Below, in pieces: positions 1-8,183 of a stretch of DNA of 53,312 bases (the first letter of the stretch is position 1; every line of letters starts with the position of its first letter). The DNA comes from an uncultured Eubacteriaceae bacterium (lineage in GTDB: Bacteria > Bacillota > Clostridia > Eubacteriales > Eubacteriaceae). The notes beneath the pieces were generated by a model that had not been told where the DNA came from, searched no databases, and was given only the letters and a program-made list of their open reading frames with translations. The stretch covers positions 1-53,312 of the forward strand of contig CALMRA010000099.1 in the NCBI GenBank assembly GCA_937872065.1. Reading direction: 5' to 3'. The position numbers and the translations under genes were made by a program.

Positions 1-77
1 CCAGGAAAAAGAAGAAGTCTTTCGACTGGTATAAGAAAGTCATCGCCACCAACGGTGAAGATCTCTCAAACGACTGA
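1..77 (+). CDS. C-terminal fragment of an unidentified protein
   Basis: The window opens inside a reading frame whose codons begin at base 3 and which stops at TGA 75-77. It encodes about 24 residues, starting with a run of Lys/Arg and ending in an acidic tail (GEDLSND). A perfect terminator hairpin follows 24 bases later, which supports this being the end of a real gene. The basic run could be the cytoplasmic tail of a larger protein, but too little is present to name a family. Confidence 0.55.
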   Translation, partial: RKKKKSFDWYKKVIATNGEDLSND

Positions 78-100
78 TAACTGAATAACCTTGATAAAAA

Positions 101-142
101 AACGCGGATTCCCAACCCCCGGGGAATCCGCGTTCCTTTTTT
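101..142 (+). terminator. Rho-independent terminator
   Basis: The arms AACGCGGATTCCC and GGGAATCCGCGTT flank a short C-rich loop and run into T6 at 137-142. An A-run precedes the hairpin, so it could also act on the minus strand. It closes the partial gene at the left edge. Confidence 0.85.
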
Positions 143-242
143 GTGCACAGGGTGTTCCAGTGCGTTATAATCCATCTAACAGATAAATTTTTCTGCCTAT
201 GCAGCTGTCTTGTCTGAAATGTTTTTAGAAAGTGAGAATGCC

Positions 243-749
243 ATGACACATAAAAACGGACGCAGAATTACGGCTGTTGTTCTGCTTATACTGACCGGTC
301 TGCTGTTCGCCGGATGCGGTCAGGATAAGACCTCCGACAAGCTTTCCGGAGTCTGGAAGCAGGACACCGGTAAAGAAGGCTATACCCAGTACTACAGCTT
401 TGAGGAGGACGGAACCTTCCGCTCGTTCACTGGCGTCGCCGAAGACAGTCAGGACGCAGACGTCTACCAGACCGGGGCGTATAAGCTTAACGGAACAAAG
501 CTTACGATCACGGTGGACAAGCAGTATATCGACTGGGACGCAGCCTTCGGAGTCCGCGCCTGGATGACCACCACTGAGACTGCGGACAAGTACCCCGAAT
601 ACACGCTCTCCTTCGACGGAGATACCCTTAACCTGAAGTATTCGTCCGACGGCGTTCAGCAGGATCTGACCTGGACGAAGCAGAACGGGAAGCTGAGCAC
701 CTATGTCTATAAATGGGAAGATCTGAACCGGCTCCTCAATACAGACTGA
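243..749 (+). CDS. Small secreted lipoprotein of unknown function
   Basis: The 168-residue product starts with a lysine/arginine N-region, a hydrophobic stretch (residues 9-21) and a lipobox-like FAGC with Cys25, so it is predicted to be a lipid-anchored extracytoplasmic protein. The mature part is polar, rich in Thr, Tyr and Asp, with alternating strands such as GTFRSF and LSFDGDTLNL that resemble the small beta-barrel lipocalin-like lipoproteins of Firmicutes; that is a resemblance only. I chose ATG 243 over an upstream ATG at 210 because it puts the signal peptide at the very N-terminus and has a weak AAAGTGAG six bases upstream. It stands alone and converges with the hydrolase gene on the other strand. 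Confidence 0.75.
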   Translation: MTHKNGRRITAVVLLILTGLLFAGCGQDKTSDKLSGVWKQDTGKEGYTQYYSFEEDGTFRSFTGVAEDSQDADVYQTGAYKLNGTKLTITVDKQYIDWDAAFGVRAWMTTTETADKYPEYTLSFDGDTLNLKYSSDGVQQDLTWTKQNGKLSTYVYKWEDLNRLLNTD

Positions 750-773
750 ACGGATACGGCTGATCAGACAGAG

Positions 774-1676
774 TCATTTGAGATGGCTCCGGATAAACTG
801 AACGATCGCATTGATCGCTTCGGTTTTTTCGCTGCCTGAGAAGCCGTGACCGGCGCCTGAGATGATCCGGTATTCGGCGGACGGATACAGGTTCGCCGCA
901 GCTTTCGTCGTAGCGGGAGAGACCAGGCTGTCTCTGTCGCCCTGGAGGATCAGGACATCTTTCGAAAAGTCTTCGATAAGCGGGCGCAGCTCGACGGTTT
1001 TCGCGTCGTCATAGTATTTTCTGCTGATGTCCGCGCCGTCCACAGTCATCGTATCCGGGACCATCGAGGATGAGATCAGCGGAGAACGGGCGTTCTCGAC
1101 AATATTGAACGCCGGGTACATCAGGATCATCCCGTTTATCTGGTCCTGAAATTCCGGTGCGGTGATCGCGGTGACAAGACCGCCCTGACTTTCTCCACAC
1201 AGGAACAGATTGTTCGTGTCGGTAAAATCCTGGACTTCGATAAAGCCGATAACGGCTTCAAGGGCAGTCCGTTCGGTCAGAACAGACATCTCGCTCATGG
1301 AGCCGCCGCTGGCGCTTTCCATCGATCCCCCGGGAAAATCGAAGAGATAGACTGCGATGCCGGAAGCGGCCAGGGCCTTCGCGTAGTCTTCATTATAATA
1401 ATAGCGTGCCTGAAAGCCGTGACTGAGGATCACCACCGGATGAATATCCGATCCGTCTTCAGGCAGGTACACCTGTCCGAAGATGTGCAGATCCCCGGAA
1501 TCAAAGGGAAGCTCATATACCGTAAATTCCGTGCTGCCGAGGGCATTCTGCTGTTCAGTTTCACCGGAGCCGGTGGAGGTCTGGATTCTGACCGTTGCGT
1601 CAAATGCAAAAACGATCAGCAGCAGCAGGATTCCGGCTGCCGCAAGACAAGTAATTCTAAGTGCTTTTTTCATCAT
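774..1676 (-). CDS. Membrane-anchored alpha/beta hydrolase
   Basis: This 300-residue protein has an N-terminal hydrophobic anchor (about residues 9-25) followed by an alpha/beta-hydrolase domain facing outward. Visible elements are the oxyanion-hole segment LSHGF (84-88), the nucleophile elbow GESQG with Ser163, the acid at Asp249 in GDRDSLV and the catalytic His277 in GAGHGF, in the order expected for serine esterases/acylaminoacyl-peptidase-like enzymes. The substrate cannot be read from sequence. Translation could begin at either of the two adjacent ATG codons; CAGG lies just upstream. It is divergent from the GGDEF gene and shares the AT-rich 150-base spacer with it. Confidence 0.85.
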   Translation of the reverse strand: MMKKALRITCLAAAGILLLLIVFAFDATVRIQTSTGSGETEQQNALGSTEFTVYELPFDSGDLHIFGQVYLPEDGSDIHPVVILSHGFQARYYYNEDYAKALAASGIAVYLFDFPGGSMESASGGSMSEMSVLTERTALEAVIGFIEVQDFTDTNNLFLCGESQGGLVTAITAPEFQDQINGMILMYPAFNIVENARSPLISSSMVPDTMTVDGADISRKYYDDAKTVELRPLIEDFSKDVLILQGDRDSLVSPATTKAAANLYPSAEYRIISGAGHGFSGSEKTEAINAIVQFIRSHLK

Positions 1677-1750
1677 ATAAACCTGTTACGCATTATTATA
1701 AACGAACTGGTTACCGCGGATCATAAAATTGCGTAATCTGATGGAATCGC

Positions 1751-1808
1751 TTATAAAATGGATTTGTAGATTATAAAATTTTATATACTTTTATTTATAC
1801 TTTTATTT
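1751..1808 (+). repeat. Tandem AT-rich repeats upstream of the GGDEF gene
   Basis: Two copies of TTATAAAAT (1751-1759, 1771-1779) are 20 bp apart, and they are followed by a perfect head-to-tail duplication of the 12-mer ATACTTTTATTT (1785-1796 and 1797-1808). The array ends just before the ribosome binding site AAGGAAGGT. SARP-type regulators are known to bind short direct repeats, and the gene immediately downstream ends in such a domain, so autoregulation is a plausible inference. Confidence 0.55.
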
Positions 1809-1826
1809 ATAAAGGAAGGTAGAACG

Positions 1827-3572
1827 ATGCCTGGAACTGAAAATCTGCCTGCCGGGCTGTGTATATTCCGACTCGACGAGGCATCACATCAAGCGAAGCT
1901 CATGTATTTAAGCCGTCAGGCTGCGGCTGTATTCGGACACGACGCCGATGACTACGACAGGATCCGTCAGAATAATTCGTATGAAGACATGGTTCCGGAA
2001 TCGATGCGGACAGACACGTTCCGCAGCCAGCTGTTCGAGATCCCCGAAAACGACTGCCTTGAATTTCCCATCGACCGTTACGGAGAAGGTACAGTCTGGA
2101 TACGTCTGGTTCTGACGAAAGAGGATTTTGAAGACAGCTGCATCTGCCACGCCATTGTCCAGGATGTCACGGCAGAGATGAAGCATTCCGAAGAGCAGCA
2201 GACCCGTGAAGAACGCAACCGTATGTTAAGCGAAGATATCAGCGTCGTCACCTTTGATTACGACGTCGATACAGACGTTCTGGATTATACGGTCAGTTTT
2301 CCCGCGATCGGACAGAGAGAGATGTCGATCCGCGATTTTCGTGTCGGCAATACGCGGCGTCCAAACGGGGAGACCTATGAAAATGCGTATAAAGCTGCAG
2401 TTGCGAAAGCCGGTACAGGCTACTTCGATTTCTTTCTCGATTATTACAGCCTTGGACCGACCTGGTTCAGAGCCTGGTATCTGAGCATCGATGATGATAC
2501 CGGAAGGGTGATACGGATCGTCGGACGTGCGGACGATATTTCCAGTGAAAAGGAGAAAACGCTGGAGCTGGCCGAGCAGGCCAGGCGGGATGCTCTCACG
2601 GGGCTTCTCAATCGCAATGCCTTTCAGGAGCACTGCCTGTGCAGACCGGCGCCGGGAAATATCGAGGAATGCGGCTACAGCGCTCTCGTTATTATCGATA
2701 TTGACGAACTCGGACGAATCAACGATCAGTACGGACGTGCCTACGGAGATAAAATCGTCTGTCGTTTTGCGGAAACGATCAAGGCGTTCTGCGGAGAAAA
2801 TGATGCGGCAGCCCGATACGGCGGAGATGAATTTACGCTGTGTCTTGAAGATGGCGAGTCTCCGGAACGCCTGAGCGAACGGATCCGCATTCTTAGTTCG
2901 GCTCTCGAGATACCGGGAGAGCGCGGAACGTCCGTTACCGCGAGTATCGGTGTTGCTGTCTGTCCGGTAGACGGGCAGGATTTTGAAACGATCTATGAGA
3001 AGGCGGACCGTGCGCTGTACAGAGCGAAAGTGTCCGGAGACAGCAGGTACGTTTTTTATTCGAATGCGCTGGACGATCTGCCCTGGTCGGAGCATATTTA
3101 CACAAAGGTCGACGCGTCGGACAAAAAGAACGCGAAGGTATATATCAGGACCTTCGGATATTTCGACGTGTTTGTCGACGGGCAGGCGATCCCGTTTCGT
3201 CATGCGAAAGCCAAGGAGCTGCTGGCGCTGCTCGTAGACAGACGCGGCGGCTACGTTTCGACGGAAGAGACGATAGACTGCCTGTGGGAGGAGGAGCGGG
3301 CCGATCAGAAGACGAAGAGCCGTTCGAGAAAAACCGCAATGCGTCTGAAAAATATCCTTGAAGAATACGGAATAGATTATATAATCGAATATGGTACGGG
3401 AGGCCGGCGAGTTGTTCCGGGCAGATTTGACTGCGATCTTTACAATTATCTGACCAGGGAGGAACGCTACGCCCATCTGTTTAAAGGCTCCTACCTGCTG
3501 AACTACAGCTGGGGGGAAAACACAACCGCAGAACTCACACAGTCGATGTTCGCGCCTCGCGGAATATACTGA
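1827..3572 (+). CDS. Diguanylate cyclase with C-terminal SARP-like winged helix
   Basis: The 581-residue soluble protein begins with a PAS-like sensory region (about 1-120), has a second PAS-like segment (about 135-240) ending in the typical DISSEKE coil, then a GGDEF domain (about 250-410) with an intact RYGGDEF (330-336). The GGDEF domain would make cyclic-di-GMP from two GTP. The inhibitory I-site that should sit just upstream reads GEND instead of RxxD, so product inhibition is probably absent. Residues 440-530 match the OmpR/SARP winged helix (FGYFDVFVDG, then AKAKELLALLVDRRGG) and the tail GSYLLNYSW resembles the first helix of a bacterial transcriptional activation domain, cut short. 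There is a strong SD (AAGGAAGGT) before ATG 1827. A nucleotide cyclase joined directly to a DNA-binding domain is unusual. Confidence 0.88.
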   Translation: MPGTENLPAGLCIFRLDEASHQAKLMYLSRQAAAVFGHDADDYDRIRQNNSYEDMVPESMRTDTFRSQLFEIPENDCLEFPIDRYGEGTVWIRLVLTKEDFEDSCICHAIVQDVTAEMKHSEEQQTREERNRMLSEDISVVTFDYDVDTDVLDYTVSFPAIGQREMSIRDFRVGNTRRPNGETYENAYKAAVAKAGTGYFDFFLDYYSLGPTWFRAWYLSIDDDTGRVIRIVGRADDISSEKEKTLELAEQARRDALTGLLNRNAFQEHCLCRPAPGNIEECGYSALVIIDIDELGRINDQYGRAYGDKIVCRFAETIKAFCGENDAAARYGGDEFTLCLEDGESPERLSERIRILSSALEIPGERGTSVTASIGVAVCPVDGQDFETIYEKADRALYRAKVSGDSRYVFYSNALDDLPWSEHIYTKVDASDKKNAKVYIRTFGYFDVFVDGQAIPFRHAKAKELLALLVDRRGGYVSTEETIDCLWEEERADQKTKSRSRKTAMRLKNILEEYGIDYIIEYGTGGRRVVPGRFDCDLYNYLTREERYAHLFKGSYLLNYSWGENTTAELTQSMFAPRGIY

Positions 3573-4146
3573 TGATTTGTCTGTAGATAAAAGACAGACA
3601 AGAAAAATTGTTCCGTTTGAAATGAATCGAGGAATTTAATTTAAAAAAAACGAATCAAGTTGAGTTATTTTGTATCACAATTCCATTTGGAACGCATTTG
3701 GAACGCTATTGTTTCAAAGAAGGAACGGGTCGCGATTTATTATATAAGTACGAAAAGCAGATCCAGCAAACTTTTGCTTTTCCTAAAGAAGCCGTTCGGA
3801 AATACCGCGCCAGCGATGCGCCCCTGCCTCACGCGACTTATAAGCCGGGGCTGCGGCGAAACTCACAGGAATCGACCTCAGATGGTAGACATCCGTTTCG
3901 GAAACTGCCGCGCGGAACATTCGAGCCTTCGGACCAGGACCCGAACCCAAGTGATCCGATGATAAGGCACAAACAGCCGGGACTCATATGAGCCCGGCTG
4001 TTTTTCTTTTTTTGAAGCACTGTCAGCGTCGATCTACTGATAAGATGGTATCCTGAATATCGGAAACGAAAATGACTGAGGCCGGTTAATCAGATATCAG
4101 AGTACTGCGGCCGCAGCGATAATAACTGCTGTTTATGGAGAGAAGG
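3573..4146 (+). other. Long intergenic region, possible structured RNA
   Basis: These 574 bases hold no convincing gene. I see a small inverted repeat after the GGDEF stop (TTGTCTGT 3577-3584 with ACAGACAA 3594-3601), a tandem 11-mer ATTTGGAACGC (3685-3706), an 8-bp hairpin (GAAAAGCA 3752-3759 with TGCTTTTC 3775-3782), a GC-rich stretch with pairable GCGGC/GCCGC segments (about 3850-3920), and then a strong terminator at 3971-4010. A terminator 100 bases upstream of the next gene, with structured sequence before it, suggests a small RNA or an attenuated leader. It does not match tmRNA, RNase P, SRP or T-box signatures I know. Two frames of about 100 codons here (from 3660 and 3698) lack ribosome binding sites and family resemblance. 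Confidence 0.35.
3971..4010 (+). terminator. Rho-independent terminator
   Basis: AACAGCCGGG pairs with CCCGGCTGTT around an inner CTC-ATAT-GAG hairpin, followed by a T-rich tract. It ends either the GGDEF transcript or a small RNA encoded in the preceding spacer. Confidence 0.85.
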
Positions 4147-4944
4147 ATGACGTCGACAATGAGTGCGCTTCAAACAGGGGAGCGTGTCAATCGAATCGAA
4201 TATTATAATGCCCTGATGAATCAGCTGCTTACAATCGGAGAATCGATGCTGACCTCCGGAGCGGGCGTCAATAAGGTGGAGGAAACACTGGCTGCGATCG
4301 GCAGAGCCTACGGGGCGTCCAGGATGGACGTTTTTGTGATCACATCCTGTGCGATCGTAACGATGTATCCGGAAGACAGCTGCGCCGTCACCCAGACACG
4401 GAGGATTTTAAGTCCCGGAAGTCCGAACTTTTCGAGAGTGGAAGCCTTCAGCAAGCTCAGCAAGGAGTGCGAAAGAACGCCGATTACGCTGGAGGAGCTG
4501 ACAGACAGGGTGGAGAGCATCGTCAGCCGGCAGTATCCGGAAAAGCTTATTTATCTCGGAAGCGTACTGGCAGCGGGGGGGTTCGCCGTCTTTTTCGGCG
4601 GCACTCTCATGGACGGAATCCTGGCTGCCGCGGCGGGCGCCTTTGTCTGTTACTGTCAGAGAAGGCTGGCCTGGATCTCTCCGAATCAGGTGGTGTATCT
4701 GTTCCTGTGCGCATTGTGCGCGGGATTTGTGATCTCCGCGATGGGCGCGGCTTTTCCCGCAGTCCACCCGGATATGATCATGATCGGGGATATTATGCTC
4801 TTGATTCCGGGAGTCGCGATGACTCACAGTGTCAGAGATATCCTGGCGGGGGACACGATCAGCGGCTTTATGCGGCTGCTGGAGACAATTGTCTGGGCCG
4901 GCGCGCTGGCCTGCGGTTTTATGATTCCGATGTGGCTTATCTGA
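4147..4944 (+). CDS. Threonine/serine exporter family protein, ThrE N-terminal half (DUF1212/YjjP-like)
   Basis: The 265-residue product has a cytoplasmic N-terminal domain (about 1-125) with the family signature around GESMLTSGAGVNKVEETL, followed by about five hydrophobic helices. In the ThrE family this half pairs with a separate small membrane subunit, which is encoded by the next gene, so together they should form an amino-acid (Thr/Ser) or small dicarboxylate exporter in the membrane. I chose ATG 4147, which has GGAG six bases upstream; an in-frame ATG at 4135 has no SD and another ATG at 4159 is also possible. The substrate is not shown by sequence. Confidence 0.85.
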   Translation: MTSTMSALQTGERVNRIEYYNALMNQLLTIGESMLTSGAGVNKVEETLAAIGRAYGASRMDVFVITSCAIVTMYPEDSCAVTQTRRILSPGSPNFSRVEAFSKLSKECERTPITLEELTDRVESIVSRQYPEKLIYLGSVLAAGGFAVFFGGTLMDGILAAAAGAFVCYCQRRLAWISPNQVVYLFLCALCAGFVISAMGAAFPAVHPDMIMIGDIMLLIPGVAMTHSVRDILAGDTISGFMRLLETIVWAGALACGFMIPMWLI

Positions 4945-4989
4945 ACGGCCTGCCGGACTGTGAATGAAAATAGTATTGGGACCTGAAAC

Positions 4990-5436
4990 ATGATCATACA
5001 ATTAATAGCCGGAACGACAGGCGCTCTGGGATTCGGAATGCTTTTCGGTCTGCGCCCGAAATATCTGCCCATTGCGGCCCTCGGAGGCTTTCTATGCTGG
5101 GCCGTCTATCTGGTGGGTATCACGTTTATCTGGGAGGGCGTATTCTGGCCGACCGTCCTGTCGGCGGCAGTCACTTCTCTGTTCTCGGAAATTATCGGAA
5201 AAATATACCATATACCGGCCTCCGCGATTTATACGCCCGCAGTCGTTCCACTGGTTCCCGGCGCCTCGCTTTACTACACGATGAACGCGATCGTCGCTAA
5301 CGACTGGATCAAGGCTCAGTACATGGCTGTCGAGACCGTTAAATACACGCTGGGTATCGCCATCGGGATGAGCGCCGTCTATACGATCTTCGCGATTAAA
5401 AAGCGGATACAGTTAAAAGGATCACGATATGAGTGA
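4990..5436 (+). CDS. Threonine/serine exporter family protein, ThrE C-terminal half (DUF3815/YjjB-like)
   Basis: This 148-residue, almost wholly hydrophobic protein has four to five transmembrane helices and the motif VPLVPGASLYY typical of the small subunit of split ThrE systems. It follows the larger subunit by 45 bases in the same direction, so the two probably form one operon and one transporter. The SD is weak (GGGACC). Its stop lies six bases before the start of the UvrA-like pseudogene, which suggests the latter was once cotranscribed. Confidence 0.85.
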   Translation: MIIQLIAGTTGALGFGMLFGLRPKYLPIAALGGFLCWAVYLVGITFIWEGVFWPTVLSAAVTSLFSEIIGKIYHIPASAIYTPAVVPLVPGASLYYTMNAIVANDWIKAQYMAVETVKYTLGIAIGMSAVYTIFAIKKRIQLKGSRYE

Positions 5437-5441
5437 AATGA

Positions 5442-7246
5442 ATGGGTGAAATAAAAAAAGAGCGGCTGCGTCCGCCTGATCATATTGAGGTGCGCGGCGC
5501 GCGGGTGCACAATCTGAAAAATATCGATGTGGATATTCCGTTAAATCAGATCGTCGGGATAGCGGGGGTGTCCGGTTCCGGGAAATCCTCCCTGGCACTG
5601 GGCATTCTGTACGCGGAAGGCTCGCGGCGTTATCTCGAGGCGCTGTCCACGTATACGAGACTGCGCGCACTCCGCTGCTGCGCGGGATCCCTCTGGCGCA
5701 GGCCTGCAGACTGACTCTGTCGGATCTGAATGAGTGGGTCGACGGAGTTCCGGTGTCCCTGCCGGAAGAGATGCGGCCGATGGCCGAGAGTATCTGCGAT
5801 TCGTTCCGGCATGCGGCGAAGCGTCTGATCGATCTGGGACTGGACTACCTTACGCTGGACCGGGCTTCATCGACGCTGTCGACAGGAGAACGGCAGCGCA
5901 TGCAGCTGGCGAGAGCCGTGCGCAACCGCACCACCGGCGTTCTGTACGTGCTTGACGAGCCGTCCATAGGCCTGCATCCCTATAATATCGAAGGGCTGAC
6001 GGGTGTCATGCGGGATCTCGTCGAGGACGGGAATTCGGTGATCCTCGTGGATCATGACTGCAGCGTGCTCTCAGAAGCTGATTACATCATCGAGCTGGGG
6101 CCAGAGGCCGGCGCAGGCGGCGGAGAAATCATCGCCCGGGGAAGCGTTCCGGAAATCGAAAAGGATCCGGATTCCCGTATCGGCGGCTTTCTGTCCGGCG
6201 ATGAAACCGCGGCTTCAGGACAGCGTATCGGCCGGGAGTATATGTTCGATCTCGGGACTATAAGCCTGTCTACCTCCGCGATCCACACGGTGCATCCGCT
6301 GGAAGTGCATTTCCCGAAGGGCAGGCTCATCGCGGTTACCGGTGTTTCAGGCTCCGGCAAGACGACGATGATCCTCGAAAGTCTGATTCCGGCTCTTGAG
6401 GCTTCGATAAACGGGGAAAAGCTTCCGGAGCACGTAACAGAGATCACGGCGGACGGAATTTCTCAGGTCAAGCTGATCGACGCGACTCCCATCGGGATCA
6501 ATATCCGGTCCACCGTCGCGACCTATGCCGATGTTCACGATCAGCTTCGAAGAGTTTACGCGAAGACGCCGGACGCGAAGAGGAGGGGATACAAAGCGGG
6601 CGATTTTTCCTACAATACCGGAAAGCTGCGCTGTCCCACCTGCGACGGTACCGGGACCATCAGCCTGGACGTGCAGTTACTCCCGGATGTGGATATTCCG
6701 TGCCCCGACTGCCGCGGCTCCCGGTATGCGAAGGAAGCATATCTGATCAGACATCCGTTTACGAAGGGCGGCCCGGAATATTCGCTGCCCGAGGTTATGG
6801 CGATGAACGTAGACGAGGCGCTAAATGCCTGTGCCGGCATTGCTTCGGTTAAACGGAAGCTTCAGGTGCTCCACGATCTGGGACTCGGCTATCTGACGCT
6901 CAGCGAGGAGACACCCAGTCTGTCCGGAGGAGAGGCGCAGCGGCTTAAGCTTGCCAGCGAGATGGGAAAGGGTCAGGCGGATTCCGTTTTCGTGTTTGAC
7001 GAGCCGACCATCGGCCTCCATCCGCTGGACGTGAAGACCCTTCTGGATGTGTTCAGGGGGCTTATCGACAGCGGCGCGACCGTTATCGTCATCGAGCACG
7101 ACCTGGACGTGATCCGAAGCGCGGACTATGTGATCGATATGGGTCCGGACGGAGGCGTGCGGGGCGGAGAGATTGTCGCCCAGGGGACGCCGCAGGATAT
7201 CTGCATGTCTGAAAAAAGCCATACCGGAGCGTATCTGAGGTCGTAA
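5442..7246 (+). pseudogene. UvrA-like ABC ATPase, broken by internal deletion and frameshift
   Basis: The N-terminal piece in the first frame carries the UvrA signature [13 protein letters not shown], Walker [10 protein letters not shown] and [12 protein letters not shown], then runs out of homology and stops at TGA 5708-5710. From about 5657 the frame two bases over continues with UvrA sequence ([22 protein letters not shown]) that belongs several hundred residues later in an intact protein. It goes on with ABC signature LSTGERQRMQLA, Walker B VLDEPSIGLHP, the second Walker [10 protein letters not shown], zinc-finger cysteines CPTCDGTG and CPDCRGS, and LSGGEAQRLKLASEM, to the stop at 7246. 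So the first zinc-finger/insertion region is missing and the two halves are out of frame at the join. The sequence is the short UvrA-paralogue type often linked to drug export or resistance, not the housekeeping UvrA. A GTG at 5753 could give a 497-residue fragment, but without its first ATPase P-loop it is unlikely to work. Confidence 0.85.
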
Positions 7247-7255
7247 TCCAGCTTG

Positions 7256-7281
7256 ATATTATCACTGTAACGTGATAATAT
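7256..7281. promoter_or_regulatory. Palindromic operator candidate
   Basis: ATATTATCAC (7256-7265) and GTGATAATAT (7272-7281) form a perfect 10-bp inverted repeat around TGTAAC, immediately before the ribosome binding site of the DUF4160 gene. It has no T-run, so it is better read as a protein-binding site than a terminator. The second gene of the pair carries a helix-turn-helix, so autoregulation is the likely use. Confidence 0.6.
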
Positions 7282-7303
7282 TATTTTGAAAGAGGTGCTC
7301 AAG

Positions 7304-7558
7304 ATGCCGGTTATTTCGCGCTTTTATGGAATCATTATTCGTATGTATTTCCAGCAATCCGAACACAATCCGCCGCATTTTCATGCTTTGTACGGAGATA
7401 ATGCTGCTGCAATAGAGATTCAGACTGGTGCAATTCTGGAGGGAGATCTTCCCAAAAGAGCTATGTACCTTATTCAGGAATGGCTAGTTCTCCATCGCGA
7501 AGAGTTAATTGATATGTGGAATTCTCAGGAGTTTAGACAACTCGCACCCTTAGATTAG
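7304..7558 (+). CDS. DUF4160 domain protein, first gene of a toxin-antitoxin-like pair
   Basis: The 84-residue protein matches DUF4160: MPVISRFYGIIIRMY at the start, the conserved NPPHFHA segment and a C-terminal helix. ATG 7304 has a good SD (AAAGAGGTG) eight bases upstream; a TTG at 7286 is in frame but overlaps that SD. DUF4160 genes are regularly followed by DUF2442 genes, as here, and such pairs are suspected but not proven toxin-antitoxin modules. The gene is AT-richer than its neighbours and lies next to a pseudogene, which fits a mobile small module. Confidence 0.85.
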   Translation: MPVISRFYGIIIRMYFQQSEHNPPHFHALYGDNAAAIEIQTGAILEGDLPKRAMYLIQEWLVLHREELIDMWNSQEFRQLAPLD

Positions 7559-7569
7559 GAGGTGATTAT

Positions 7570-8028
7570 GTGTTTCACAAAGTGAAAGATGTAACTGCGC
7601 TTGAGGACTTTCGACTCAGTGTGCAGTTTGCAGAAGGGATTACCAAAATTTATGATTTAAAGCCTGTCTTTTCAAAATGGCAGTCTTTCACGCGATTAAA
7701 AGATCACCCCGAGGAATTCTCCAGGGTCCAGGTGGATGTCGGCGGATACGGTATTATCTGGAATGATGATCTTGATCTCTCCTGCAACGAGCTCTGGGCA
7801 AACGGTACGGCGGTTGCGACTCCCTTTGATAATCTGCTCGCTTTGAGTGACGCGACTGTTTTATGGCATTTAAACGAAAGCACGCTTCGTAAGGCTATTT
7901 CGTATGGCAAGCTTGTGAATGGCATTGATGTCTGCAAATTTGGCAAGCAGTGGGTTGTTTCCATGCAGGCTATGGAACGTGAATACGGAAGACCGGCAGA
8001 CCGTGTTACTGAAAATATTGAAGAATAA
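7570..8028 (+). CDS. DUF2442 protein with C-terminal helix-turn-helix, candidate antitoxin
   Basis: The first 80 or so residues are a DUF2442 domain (FHKVKDVTALEDFRLSVQF, ending DLSCNELWANG). Residues about 92-150 form a helix-turn-helix with the phrase LNESTLRKAISYGKLV and FGKQWVV, known from small DNA-binding antitoxin-like proteins. Translation starts at GTG 7570: an overlapping ATG at 7568 meets a stop after five codons, while the GTG has a near-perfect SD (AGGAGGTG) five bases upstream. That SD overlaps the stop of the DUF4160 gene, so the two are translationally linked. It probably binds the palindrome at 7256-7281. Confidence 0.82.
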   Translation: MFHKVKDVTALEDFRLSVQFAEGITKIYDLKPVFSKWQSFTRLKDHPEEFSRVQVDVGGYGIIWNDDLDLSCNELWANGTAVATPFDNLLALSDATVLWHLNESTLRKAISYGKLVNGIDVCKFGKQWVVSMQAMEREYGRPADRVTENIEE

Positions 8029-8042
8029 ATAATCAACAATTC

Positions 8043-8070
8043 CGCCGCCTGCAGAGGCGGCGTTTTTATT
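8043..8070 (+). terminator. Rho-independent terminator
   Basis: CGCCGCCT pairs with AGGCGGCG around GCAG, followed by T5ATT. It ends the DUF4160/DUF2442 unit. The next 110 bases to the glycosidase gene show nothing further that I recognise. Confidence 0.9.
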
Positions 8071-8183
8071 TCCATTTTATAATCTGTTCATTTCTGACTA
8101 ATCCGCTCCGGCCATAATAGTAGTCGCCGGGACAAAGCGAATCACGATTTCTCCCGATTAAAACGCGGAAGGACGGCGCTGCT

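Noticed and set aside
2226-3476. 416-codon open frame on the minus strand
   Set aside because: It is antisense to the GGDEF-SARP gene and shows no domain or start signal.
3660-3991. Two overlapping frames of about 100 codons
   Set aside because: There are no ribosome sites, the starts are unnatural, the composition is not protein-like, and they run into a terminator.
5753-7246. Treating the 497-codon GTG frame as an intact UvrA-like gene
   Set aside because: The frame lacks the first Walker A, and homologous sequence extends upstream of the GTG to the break at about 5657, so it is the 3' part of a broken gene.
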